NCBI RefSeq assembly: GCF_019740335.1
Contig: NZ_JAHXZS010000008.1
Span: forward strand, 62,001-126,000
DNA: 64,000 nucleotides
Origin: Alteraquisediminimonas sediminicola
GTDB taxonomy: Bacteria; Pseudomonadota; Alphaproteobacteria; Sphingomonadales; Sphingomonadaceae
Reading direction: 5' to 3'
A model generated the notes under the pieces. The model was given only the letters and a program-made list of their open reading frames with translations. It did not search any database and was not told the origin of the DNA. Both the position numbers and the translations under genes were made by a program. Of this stretch, positions 25,512 to 33,118 are shown one piece after another (within the stretch, counting starts at the first letter, position 1; every line of letters begins with the position of its first letter).

Positions 25512-26519
25512 TCAGGCAGCGCCTTCTTTGCGCATGCGGCGAGGGGGCTTGCCAAATACTTTTGCATGCCAGCGTGTGAAGGCGCCGATCGAATTGTAAC
25601 CGAGCACATCGGCAATATCAGTTATGCGCATACGCGGGTTGGCAAGGTGCTGAATAGCAAGCTGCATGCGCGCCTCATTCAGCAGGCAGCTGAAGCTCAT
25701 CCCTTCTGCATCAAGCATGCGCTGCAGTGTTCGAACCGTTACGCCAATCGATGCGGCGCACGTCTGGATTGTCGCGCGGCCTGTAGGCAGGAGCAACTTG
25801 ATGAGTTGATCCACATCTTGCGCAGTCGTGTGCACGCCGGTGTTCATCACCGATTCCAAAAGATGTCGCGCATGTTTGGCAAGTTGATCGTCTGCTGTCG
25901 GGTTCGGAATATCTAGGTCGTGTGCAGACAGGACTATACCATTAAACTCACAATCGAACTCTGGCTTGCAATGGAACAGGCGTGTGAAGATGGGTAGTTC
26001 TGCGGGCGGCGGCGCCTGATGCGAAAAACAAACCGCTTGCGGCTTCCATCTTGGACCCTGCACAGCGGCGCACAGCTTCGCCAGAACACCTAGCGCAAGA
26101 TTGGACGATTGTCGCGACGACTCGGGACGGCGAAGGGAAAAATCCTCTCGCAGGATTACTTCGTCACCGAATTCCTCAAAATTGAGGACAAGAGTCGAAT
26201 TGATGCGCGCCCGGAATTCTGAAAGCGCCGTCAATGCCTTACGCAGGGTTGGCTGATGCGCAATCAGAAGACTTGAAACGCCCAGGTTGGCCAGCGTGCG
26301 CCCTTCGGCCATTCTCAGCCCGAATGTAATGCAATTGGTGACTTGTGCGCTGCGTTCCAGCAGGCGGATAGCCGATCTGGCAGAGATAAGATGTTCGGGG
26401 CTTGCAAGCTGATCGGCAGTCAACTCCTGCTCCTTGAGGAGCGGACGAGGGTCGATCCCGAAACTGGCCATTGTCTCAAGATAGCCCGTCAGCGCAGCCA
26501 CGCGAACCAGTTCCGCCAT
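25512..26519 (-). CDS. AraC-family transcriptional regulator (AraC-binding N-domain type)
   Basis: A 335-residue regulator from the ATG at 26519 (GGAAGG upstream). An in-frame ATG at 26681 would add 54 residues, but that stretch translates a regulatory box, so it is rejected. The N-terminal part (LETMASFGIDPRPLL, HLISARSAIRLLERSAQ) is the arabinose-binding-like domain found in OruR/ArgR-type regulators. The C-terminal 100 residues are the double helix-turn-helix (VTVRTLQRMLDAEGMSFSCL, RITDIADVLGYNSIGAFTRW). It is divergent from the catabolic operon at 26801 and probably activates it and its own gene in response to a pathway compound. Confidence 0.88.
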   Translation of the reverse strand: MAELVRVAALTGYLETMASFGIDPRPLLKEQELTADQLASPEHLISARSAIRLLERSAQVTNCITFGLRMAEGRTLANLGVSSLLIAHQPTLRKALTALSEFRARINSTLVLNFEEFGDEVILREDFSLRRPESSRQSSNLALGVLAKLCAAVQGPRWKPQAVCFSHQAPPPAELPIFTRLFHCKPEFDCEFNGIVLSAHDLDIPNPTADDQLAKHARHLLESVMNTGVHTTAQDVDQLIKLLLPTGRATIQTCAASIGVTVRTLQRMLDAEGMSFSCLLNEARMQLAIQHLANPRMRITDIADVLGYNSIGAFTRWHAKVFGKPPRRMRKEGAA

Positions 26520-26569
26520 CCTCTCGCCTTCCTCTGCCGATGCTCTGATGGCGTCGATTGGGAAAAGTC

Positions 26570-26588
26570 TGTCACGAAATGTGAAGAA
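26570..26588 (+). promoter_or_regulatory. Candidate AraC-regulator box, copy 1
   Basis: TGTCACGAAATGTGAAGAA lies 51 bases upstream of the regulator start. It is part of a longer duplicated stretch (about 26540-26600) that recurs at about 26700-26760, including the preceding GGGAAAA. Confidence 0.55.
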
Positions 26589-26730
26589 ATGCAATGCGCC
26601 GTCCGATGGTGCTGTGAAGGTTGCGGCGTCGATAAAGCCATCAGGACGCAATAAAGAACGGGAGGACAAGGCTTCCACCAACGGACCCCATCGGCATCCG
26701 GCATAAGGCTGGCATCGAATGGGAAAACTT

Positions 26731-26749
26731 TGTCACGAAATGTGAAAAA
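26731..26749 (+). promoter_or_regulatory. Candidate AraC-regulator box, copy 2
   Basis: TGTCACGAAATGTGAAAAA lies 52 bases before the first gene of the catabolic operon and 161 bases from copy 1. The symmetrical distances to the two divergent genes fit a shared control region. Confidence 0.6.
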
Positions 26750-26800
26750 CAAAATCCTCCGTCCGCCTACCCGGTAAGGCAATGAGAGGAGATAAAGGCA

Positions 26801-27778
26801 ATGGCCAAGGTAGTGCGGTTCCATGAGTGCGGCGGCCCTGAAGTACTTCGGGTCGAGGAGGCTTCGGTCGGTGAACCCGGTCCCGGCGAAGTCAAGGTGC
26901 GCCATGTCGCGATCGGCTGTAATTTCGCCGACACTTATTTCCGATCCGGCTATTATCCGGTGCAACCGCCCTGCGGTATTGGTGTCGAGGGTGCGGGAAC
27001 GATCGAGGCCGTGGGCGCAGGCGTGACGTCTTTCGCGGTGGGAGACCGGGTGAGCTATAATGGCGGGCCGCTTGGTGCTTATAGCACCGAACGGGTCATG
27101 CCTGCTGCGCCGCTATTCAAGCTTCCCGACACGGTTTCGCTGGAAACAGCTGCTGCCTCGACCATGCGCGGACTTTCGGCGACTTACTGGCTGATGAAGG
27201 CAGATCCCCGCCTTAAGGCCGGGGACACGATCTTGCTGCATGCTGCGGCAGGTGGCGTTGGCCTGCTCGCGGTGCAGGTCGCCAAAATCCTAGGCCTGCG
27301 GGTTATCGGTACGGTGTCGAACGAAGAAAAGGCCGCAAAGGCACGCGCCATGGGTTGCGATGAGATCATTTTCTACCGCCGCGAAGATGTGGCCGCACGG
27401 GTAAGGGAGTTGACCGGCGGCGAAGGCGTCCAGACGGTATTCGACAGTGTCGGCAAGGACACGTTCGAGGGCTCGTTGAAATCTTTGAAGCGGCGCGGCG
27501 TTCTGGTGGGTTGCGGCACAGCTTCCGGTCCTTTTCCGTCAATAGAGGCGATGCAATTGATGTTGCAGGGCTCGGTCTATTTCATCCGTCCCGCTTTCGC
27601 CGATTTCTATGCTGATCCGATCGAGCGCGCCGAACTTTCAAGTTTCTGGTTCGAGCACCTCGCGGCAGGCCGCATCAAGGTTGAGATCGGCCAGCGTTAC
27701 GCGCTCGAAGACTGCGTTCAGGCCCATAGCGACCTTGAAGGCGGCCAGACGATCGGTTCATCAATCTTCGTGATCTGA
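26801..27778 (+). CDS. Quinone oxidoreductase (QOR1-like medium-chain reductase)
   Basis: A 325-residue zinc-free medium-chain reductase opening MAKVVRFHECGGPEVLRVEE, with the QOR1 hallmark IGCNFADTYFRSGYYP and nucleotide loop HAAAGGVGLLAVQVAK. It transfers hydride from NADPH to quinones or enones. GGAG lies upstream of the ATG. It is the first gene of a plus-strand run in which spacing is mostly under 50 bases up to 33024 and resumes after the TonB receptor promoter. The candidate AraC box at 26731 should control it. Confidence 0.88.
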   Translation: MAKVVRFHECGGPEVLRVEEASVGEPGPGEVKVRHVAIGCNFADTYFRSGYYPVQPPCGIGVEGAGTIEAVGAGVTSFAVGDRVSYNGGPLGAYSTERVMPAAPLFKLPDTVSLETAAASTMRGLSATYWLMKADPRLKAGDTILLHAAAGGVGLLAVQVAKILGLRVIGTVSNEEKAAKARAMGCDEIIFYRREDVAARVRELTGGEGVQTVFDSVGKDTFEGSLKSLKRRGVLVGCGTASGPFPSIEAMQLMLQGSVYFIRPAFADFYADPIERAELSSFWFEHLAAGRIKVEIGQRYALEDCVQAHSDLEGGQTIGSSIFVI

Positions 27779-27791
27779 GGAGGTTTCGACC

Positions 27792-28640
27792 ATGCGGATC
27801 GAAAAGCTTACCACCCATATTGGCGCCGAGCTTTCCGGCATAAATCTGGCCGATGCAGCCCGCGACGACGATCTGTTCTCGCAAATTCATGCTGCATTAC
27901 TCGAACACAAGGTGCTGTTCCTGCGCGATCAGGACATGTCACGCGCCGAACATGTCGCCTTTGCCGAACGCTTCGGTTCGCTTGAGGATCATCCGGTTGC
28001 CGGTAGCGATCCCGAAAATCCGGGGCTGGTGCGTATCTATAAAGATGAAAATTCGCCGCCGGATTATTACGAAAATTCATGGCATTGCGATGCGACATGG
28101 CGGGTGGCGCCGCCGATGGGCTGTGTGCTGCGGTGCATTGTCTGTCCGCCCGTAGGCGGCGACACGATGTGGGCCAATATGGCAAAGGCTTATGCCGACC
28201 TCCCCGATCATGTGAAGGAAACGATTGAGCCTCTCAATGCCCGTCATTCGATTGAGGCAACTTTTGGCGCCCGAATGAGCGAGGAACAGCGCCATGCACT
28301 CAAGGTACAATATCCCGATGCCGAGCACCCGGTGGTACGCACGCATCCGGAGACAGGTGAAAAAATTCTGTTCGTAAATGGCTTTACCACGCATTTCACG
28401 AACTTTCACACCGCAGATAATGTCCGTTACGGGCAGGATTATGCTCCCGGCGCCGCTAATCTTCTGCAATATCTAATCAGCCGCGCAGCAATACCCGAAT
28501 ATCAGGTTCGCTGGCGCTGGCAGCCCAATTCCATGGCGATATGGGATAACCGCTCGACCCAGCATTATGCCGTGATGGATTATGCACCAACCGTGCGCCG
28601 GATGGAGCGCGCCGGCATCATCGGCGACAGGCCCTACTGA
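27792..28640 (+). CDS. TauD/TfdA-family alpha-ketoglutarate-dependent dioxygenase
   Basis: A 282-residue Fe(II)/2-oxoglutarate dioxygenase. The iron ligands are H98-C-D100 (SWHCDATW) and the distal H258 (STQHYAVMDY), with the 2-oxoglutarate-binding arginine in VRRMERAG. The family includes taurine dioxygenase, 2,4-D dioxygenase (TfdA) and alkylsulfatase AtsK; all hydroxylate a carbon next to a leaving group, which is then lost. GAGGAGG precedes the ATG. Substrate identity cannot be read from sequence. The exporter at 32029 raises the possibility that sulfite or sulfate is released; ether cleavage as in TfdA is an equal alternative. Confidence 0.9.
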   Translation: MRIEKLTTHIGAELSGINLADAARDDDLFSQIHAALLEHKVLFLRDQDMSRAEHVAFAERFGSLEDHPVAGSDPENPGLVRIYKDENSPPDYYENSWHCDATWRVAPPMGCVLRCIVCPPVGGDTMWANMAKAYADLPDHVKETIEPLNARHSIEATFGARMSEEQRHALKVQYPDAEHPVVRTHPETGEKILFVNGFTTHFTNFHTADNVRYGQDYAPGAANLLQYLISRAAIPEYQVRWRWQPNSMAIWDNRSTQHYAVMDYAPTVRRMERAGIIGDRPY

Positions 28641-28641
28641 A

Positions 28642-29028
28642 ATGTCAGACACTCCCATAAGCGACGCCATGAAGGAGAATGGCAGCTGGAATTCAGCATG
28701 GGATGAGGCCAGCGCCCTTGATCCGGAATGGATGGAGGATTTTCTGAAGATGGGCACCTCCATCTGGCGGCACAATGTTCTCTACCCCATGACCATCGAG
28801 TTCATTGCCATCGCCGTCGATGCCGCTTGCACACACATGTATGCACCGGGAACGCGTCGCCACATCGCCGCCGCACTTGATTTGGGTGCAACCCCACAAG
28901 AAATTATATCTGTTTTGCAAGCAGTTGCTGCTCTGGGCATCCATTCCATTGCCATGGGCGCACCGATATTAGTCGAAGAAATGAAACTACGCGGGATGGC
29001 AATCACCGCAACCTCAAAGGAGATTTGA
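28642..29028 (+). CDS. Carboxymuconolactone decarboxylase-like protein
   Basis: A 128-residue all-helical protein of the CMD/AhpD superfamily. The core segment is FIAIAVDAACTHMYAPGTRRHIAAALDLGATPQEIISVLQ. The redox CxxC of AhpD is not present; the motif is C-T-H-M, leaving one cysteine and an adjacent histidine, so a hydrolase, decarboxylase or isomerase role is more likely than peroxidase support. It starts one base after the TauD/TfdA stop and ends just before the next gene, so it is a true operon member. Confidence 0.8.
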   Translation: MSDTPISDAMKENGSWNSAWDEASALDPEWMEDFLKMGTSIWRHNVLYPMTIEFIAIAVDAACTHMYAPGTRRHIAAALDLGATPQEIISVLQAVAALGIHSIAMGAPILVEEMKLRGMAITATSKEI

Positions 29029-29029
29029 A

Positions 29030-30094
29030 ATGCAATTCCTTGACGATTCTCTGCTGCCCAAGAACCAGGACAAGCTGGTTATCACTGTGGCTCCCTATGG
29101 CCCCGAATGGATGCCCGAGGATTTCCCCGAGGATATCCCGGTCAGCATGGAAGAGCAGGTGCAAAAGGCGGTCGACTGCTACAATGCAGGCGCCACTGTT
29201 CTCCACCTGCATTGCCGGGAACCCGATGGTCATGGCTCAAAGCGCCTGTCCATGTTCAATGAGATGATCGACCGGATTCACACGGCGGTGCCGGGGATGA
29301 TTGTTCAGGTCGGTGGTTCGATTTCCTTCGCGCCCGAAAGTGATGAAGAAGGCGCAGAAGCCAAATGGATGACCGACGAAGTGCGCCATCTGCTGGCCGA
29401 ACTGAAACCGACGCCCGAACAGGTGACGATCGCGGTCAACACGACCCAGATGAACGTCATGGACCTGATGACCGAGGAAGAATACGGCCCGACTTCGATA
29501 TCGAACCCGGCCCTGTATCATGCCTATCGCGAGATGGTCGTGCCGGCCGGTCCTGCTTGGGTCGAGGAGCATCTGAAGCGCCTGCAGGCCAATGGTATCC
29601 AGCCGCATTTTCAGCTGACCTGCATGCCGGACATGGAAACGGTGGAACGCCTGGTCCGTCGTGGTCATTACAAGGGGCCGCTCAACCTTACCTGGGTGGG
29701 AATCGGCGGCGGCTTCGACGGACCCAATCCGGCGAACTTCATGGAATTCATCCGTCGCGCGCCTGATGGTTCGACAGTCACGCTGGAAAGCGTGATGGGC
29801 AATGTCTTGCCGATCAACACTATCGCTATCGCACTGGGCATGCATGTTCGCTGCGGCATTGAGGACACGATTTACGATCCCTATGGCAACAAGATGGGGT
29901 CGATTGCGCAGATCGAACAGCTCGTGCGGATTTCGCGCGAACTGGGACGCGACATCGCGAATGGCGAAGAAGCACGCTCGATCTACAAGATCGGCACGCA
30001 ATATAATTCGACCGAGGAAACGCTCAACCGTCTGGGCATGGCACCCAACCGCGAGCGCGGACAGCTTGCGGTGCCTATCCGTCAAGTGGCCTGA
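29030..30094 (+). CDS. Beta-keto acid cleavage enzyme (BKACE, DUF849)
   Basis: A 354-residue TIM-barrel enzyme of the BKACE family, which condenses a beta-keto acid with acetyl-CoA to give acetoacetate and a new CoA ester. The zinc-binding HLHCRE motif is at residues 59-64, with E64 as a likely catalytic acid. Other family marks are GGSISFAP and the C-terminal CGIEDTIYDPYGNK. AGGAG precedes the ATG. The reaction would fit an operon that also contains CoA ligase, acyl-CoA dehydrogenase and thiolase. The substrate side chain cannot be deduced. Confidence 0.9.
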   Translation: MQFLDDSLLPKNQDKLVITVAPYGPEWMPEDFPEDIPVSMEEQVQKAVDCYNAGATVLHLHCREPDGHGSKRLSMFNEMIDRIHTAVPGMIVQVGGSISFAPESDEEGAEAKWMTDEVRHLLAELKPTPEQVTIAVNTTQMNVMDLMTEEEYGPTSISNPALYHAYREMVVPAGPAWVEEHLKRLQANGIQPHFQLTCMPDMETVERLVRRGHYKGPLNLTWVGIGGGFDGPNPANFMEFIRRAPDGSTVTLESVMGNVLPINTIAIALGMHVRCGIEDTIYDPYGNKMGSIAQIEQLVRISRELGRDIANGEEARSIYKIGTQYNSTEETLNRLGMAPNRERGQLAVPIRQVA

Positions 30095-30102
30095 GCGCGA
30101 TC

Positions 30103-30690
30103 ATGGTTGATCTTGGCAATGTTACGGCGCTTTTTGTGCCGGGCCTTAGGGACCATGTCGAGGATCACTGGCAGACTCATGCCGCGTGCGACTTCCCCGG
30201 CTCAGTCACTGTCGAACCCTTGCGGATTGACGGGCTGAGCCGGGCCGCCCGGATTGATGCGCTTGACGAGGCTATAAGGGCGATCGACGGCGATGTGATC
30301 CTCGTCGCGCACAGTGCGGGCTGCCTGATGGTGGCACATTGGGCGGCGACGCGCGCTGTAGATATGCTGTTGAAGAAAGTGCGTGCCGCCCTGCTTGTCA
30401 CCCCAGCCGATGTCGAAAGACCTTTGCCGGAAGGTTATCCGAAAATGGCCGACCTTGACGCCAATGGCTGGCTACCGATCCCGCGAGCAGCACTGCCATT
30501 CCCGACAACAGTCGTGGCAAGCCGCAACGATCCATTGGCCGAATATGGACGCGTGAAAGAACTGGCGCATAACTGGTGTGCGCGTTTGATCGATGCTGGA
30601 GAGGTCGGTCACCTCAATCCGGCTGCCGGCTTTGGACCGTGGCAAAAAGCGAACGACCTTATCAAGCAACTGGCGCGCGAGACGCCATAA
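30103..30690 (+). CDS. RBBP9/YdeN-family alpha/beta hydrolase
   Basis: A 195-residue serine hydrolase. The opening FVPGLRDHVEDHWQTH is the oxyanion region, the nucleophile is in VAHSAGC, the acid is in SRNDPLAEY, and the histidine is in VGHLNPAAGFGPW. Length and motifs match the RBBP9/YdeN family. It begins 8 bases after the BKACE stop without an obvious ribosome-binding site. It may cleave an ester or thioester of the pathway; the substrate is unknown. Confidence 0.85.
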   Translation: MVDLGNVTALFVPGLRDHVEDHWQTHAACDFPGSVTVEPLRIDGLSRAARIDALDEAIRAIDGDVILVAHSAGCLMVAHWAATRAVDMLLKKVRAALLVTPADVERPLPEGYPKMADLDANGWLPIPRAALPFPTTVVASRNDPLAEYGRVKELAHNWCARLIDAGEVGHLNPAAGFGPWQKANDLIKQLARETP

Positions 30691-30733
30691 TGGAATGACG
30701 GCCCAAAGGCCGCATTATGTAGGAGAATAGGAG

Positions 30734-32026
30734 ATGGCAGGACAAAGCCCGTACACCGGCAGTCTGTCAGGTGGGCCGCCACGCGCGACCTTCTATGGCT
30801 GGTTGATTTTCGCGTTGAGTTTTGGCCTGTTGATTTCCGACTATATGGCGCGTCAGGTGCTGAACGCCGTGTTTCCCCTGCTGAAGGCCGAATGGCAGCT
30901 CAGCGATACGCAGCTCGGGCTGCTTTCTGGGGTGGTTGCGGTGATGGTCGGGGTATTGACCGTTCCACTGTCACTCTTCGCGGATCGTTGGGGCCGCGTT
31001 CGCAGCCTGACGCTGATGGCTGCCCTATGGAGTTTGGCCACGCTGTTCTGTTCGGTGGCAAACGGGTTCGGGCAGATGCTGCTGGGTCGCGCTTTGGTTG
31101 GGCTGGGTGAAGCGGCATATGGAAGCGTGGGCATTGCACTGGTTATCAGTGTCTTCCCGCAACGAATGCGGGCCACGCTGTCTTCCGCTTTCATGGCCGG
31201 CGGGATTTTTGGACAGGTTCTCGGCGTTGCGCTTGGCGCGCAGATCGCGGCGGACCACGGTTGGCGTATGGCTTTTGTGGCGATTGGCCTGTTTGGGCTG
31301 ACGCTTGGCATTCTGTTTCCGCTGGTTGTCCGCGAACAGCGCGTTTGCGCGCTTGCTGGTGGAGCACTGGTGGGGACGGCGCAAAAGGCCCCGCCCTTGC
31401 GTGCCTTATTTACCAGCCGGTGCGTACGATTTGCCTATGTCGGCAGTGGCCTGCAACTCTTTGCGGCGGGGGCGCTGCCGGCTTGGCTACCGAGTTTCCT
31501 CAACCGCTATTATCACATGCCGATAGACCGCGCCGGACGGACTGCCGCAATTCTGCTGCTGGTCTGCGGGTCGGGCATGATTTTGTGCGGCATGCTCAGC
31601 GACCGTCTGGCGCGGGATCGTCCTGAACGCAAGATCACGCTCTCATGCGCCTATTCGCTGGGGACGGCGGCAACCCTGTCACTTGCCTTTTACCTGTCAC
31701 CGGGGTTGCCGCAACTCATATTGCTTGGTCTGGCCTTGTTTCTGGTCGCGGGAACAACTGGGCCGGCGGGCGCCATGGTGGCAAACCTGACTCCGCTTGC
31801 AATTCACGGTTCGGCTTTCGCCACGCTGACATTGGCCAACAATGTGCTGGGTCTGGCCCCGGGTCCGATCCTCACTGGCCATCTGGCGGATAGCCTCGGG
31901 TTGATCGGCGCTTTTCGCCTCCTCCCGATTCCTTGTGTAGCGGCAGCTTTCGTCTTTGCGCTCATGCGCCGCAATTACCTTTCCGACCTCGGCATCAACG
32001 CTGACAAGGCTTATAAAAAGGACTGA
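30734..32026 (+). CDS. Major facilitator superfamily transporter
   Basis: A 430-residue membrane transporter with about 12 helices. Motif A appears as LFADRWGRVRS after helix 2, and helix 1 contains DYMARQVLNAVFP, typical of the aromatic-acid and sugar-acid anion:cation symporters. AGGAG lies upstream. As part of the 26.8-33 kb operon it is likely the inner-membrane importer for the substrate delivered by the TonB receptor at 33119. Confidence 0.88.
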   Translation: MAGQSPYTGSLSGGPPRATFYGWLIFALSFGLLISDYMARQVLNAVFPLLKAEWQLSDTQLGLLSGVVAVMVGVLTVPLSLFADRWGRVRSLTLMAALWSLATLFCSVANGFGQMLLGRALVGLGEAAYGSVGIALVISVFPQRMRATLSSAFMAGGIFGQVLGVALGAQIAADHGWRMAFVAIGLFGLTLGILFPLVVREQRVCALAGGALVGTAQKAPPLRALFTSRCVRFAYVGSGLQLFAAGALPAWLPSFLNRYYHMPIDRAGRTAAILLLVCGSGMILCGMLSDRLARDRPERKITLSCAYSLGTAATLSLAFYLSPGLPQLILLGLALFLVAGTTGPAGAMVANLTPLAIHGSAFATLTLANNVLGLAPGPILTGHLADSLGLIGAFRLLPIPCVAAAFVFALMRRNYLSDLGINADKAYKKD

Positions 32027-32028
32027 CC

Positions 32029-33024
32029 ATGAAAAGTGGTTTTGACGGCGTCCGAATGATGGCGCCAGGCTTTGGCCTTGCGTTGCTGGTTGCAGCGGCG
32101 GCGACATTTTTATCGGAACATTATTCGTCTCCGGTCATGCTTTATGCATTGCTGCTGGGGATGGCGTTCAACTTTCTGACCGAGAACGAACAAACCCGGG
32201 CGGGTATAGAGTTTACCTCAAAGGCCGTGCTGCGCAGCGGCGTTGCGTTGCTTGGCATGCGGATCGGCTGGGGGCAGGTGACAGCGCTAGGTTGGGAACC
32301 GGTGGTGATGATCGTCGGGATTGTCGCTGTGACAATCGCCGCGTCTGTCGTCATGGCGCGTCTGATGGGTTTCAATCCGCTGTTTGGTTTCCTATCGGGC
32401 GGCGCCACGGCGATTTGTGGCGCGTCTGCAGCACTGGCACTTTCCGTTGCGTTGCCCCCGCATGAAAAGCGTGAACAGGCCACTTTGTTCACGGTGATTG
32501 GTGTCTCGGTATTCTCGACATTGGCGATGATTGCTTATCCGCTGATTGCGCATGCAACCGGCTTATCGGACCATGCCGCCGGTATATTCATCGGCGCGAC
32601 GATCCACGATGTCGCACAGGTGGTCGGTGCAGGTTATGCGATCTCACCGGATGCCGGGGATACAGCGACAATCGTCAAGCTGCTGCGCGTTGCCACATTG
32701 CTGCCGGTGATTCTGGTTGCAGGACAGATTACGCGCAGCCGCAGCGCACCGGGCACAGCACGTCCACCGCTGCTACCCTGGTTCGTGGTGGGGTTCGTGG
32801 TGCTGGTTTTCGTCAACAGCATTGTTTCGATTCCCAAGCCGATCGGCAATTTCGCCAACGATGTCTCGCGCTGGTGCCTGGTCACCTCAATTGCGGCCAT
32901 CGGCATGAAAACCCGGCTGGGAGAGATCGTGAAGGTGGGCATTCGCCCGGTGATTCTGATGTTCGCCGAGACTGCGCTGCTCGCGGTAATGGTGCTCGCC
33001 TTACTCAAGACCGGGATAGTTTGA
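32029..33024 (+). CDS. YeiH/UPF0324 family putative sulfate exporter
   Basis: A 331-residue polytopic membrane protein of the YeiH family (PF03601), annotated widely as putative sulfate exporter. Signature stretches are LSGGATAICGASAALALS, GATIHDVAQVVGAGY and the C-terminal IGMKTRLGEI. It starts 2 bases after the transporter stop. The family's exact substrate is not settled; export of sulfite or sulfate is the usual suggestion. In this operon, next to a TauD/TfdA dioxygenase, it hints that an inorganic sulfur anion is a by-product. Confidence 0.85.
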   Translation: MKSGFDGVRMMAPGFGLALLVAAAATFLSEHYSSPVMLYALLLGMAFNFLTENEQTRAGIEFTSKAVLRSGVALLGMRIGWGQVTALGWEPVVMIVGIVAVTIAASVVMARLMGFNPLFGFLSGGATAICGASAALALSVALPPHEKREQATLFTVIGVSVFSTLAMIAYPLIAHATGLSDHAAGIFIGATIHDVAQVVGAGYAISPDAGDTATIVKLLRVATLLPVILVAGQITRSRSAPGTARPPLLPWFVVGFVVLVFVNSIVSIPKPIGNFANDVSRWCLVTSIAAIGMKTRLGEIVKVGIRPVILMFAETALLAVMVLALLKTGIV

Positions 33025-33042
33025 CACCGATTGCAAAAATGC

Positions 33043-33061
33043 TGTCGTGAAATGTGAAATA
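33043..33061 (+). promoter_or_regulatory. Candidate AraC-regulator box, copy 3
   Basis: TGTCGTGAAATGTGAAATA lies 57 bases before the TonB receptor start. It differs from the copies at 26570 and 26731 at only a few positions, at nearly the same distance from its gene. It suggests a second promoter of the same regulon inside the operon. Confidence 0.55.
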
Positions 33062-33118
33062 ACTCGGCGGCCACAGGCATAGTTTCCACAAAATAAATTC
33101 GATTGGGGAGGAACTGAA

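Noticed and set aside
26520-26681. 54-residue N-terminal extension of the AraC-family regulator
   Set aside because: The stretch contains the duplicated regulatory box, and a better ribosome-binding site precedes the ATG at 26519.
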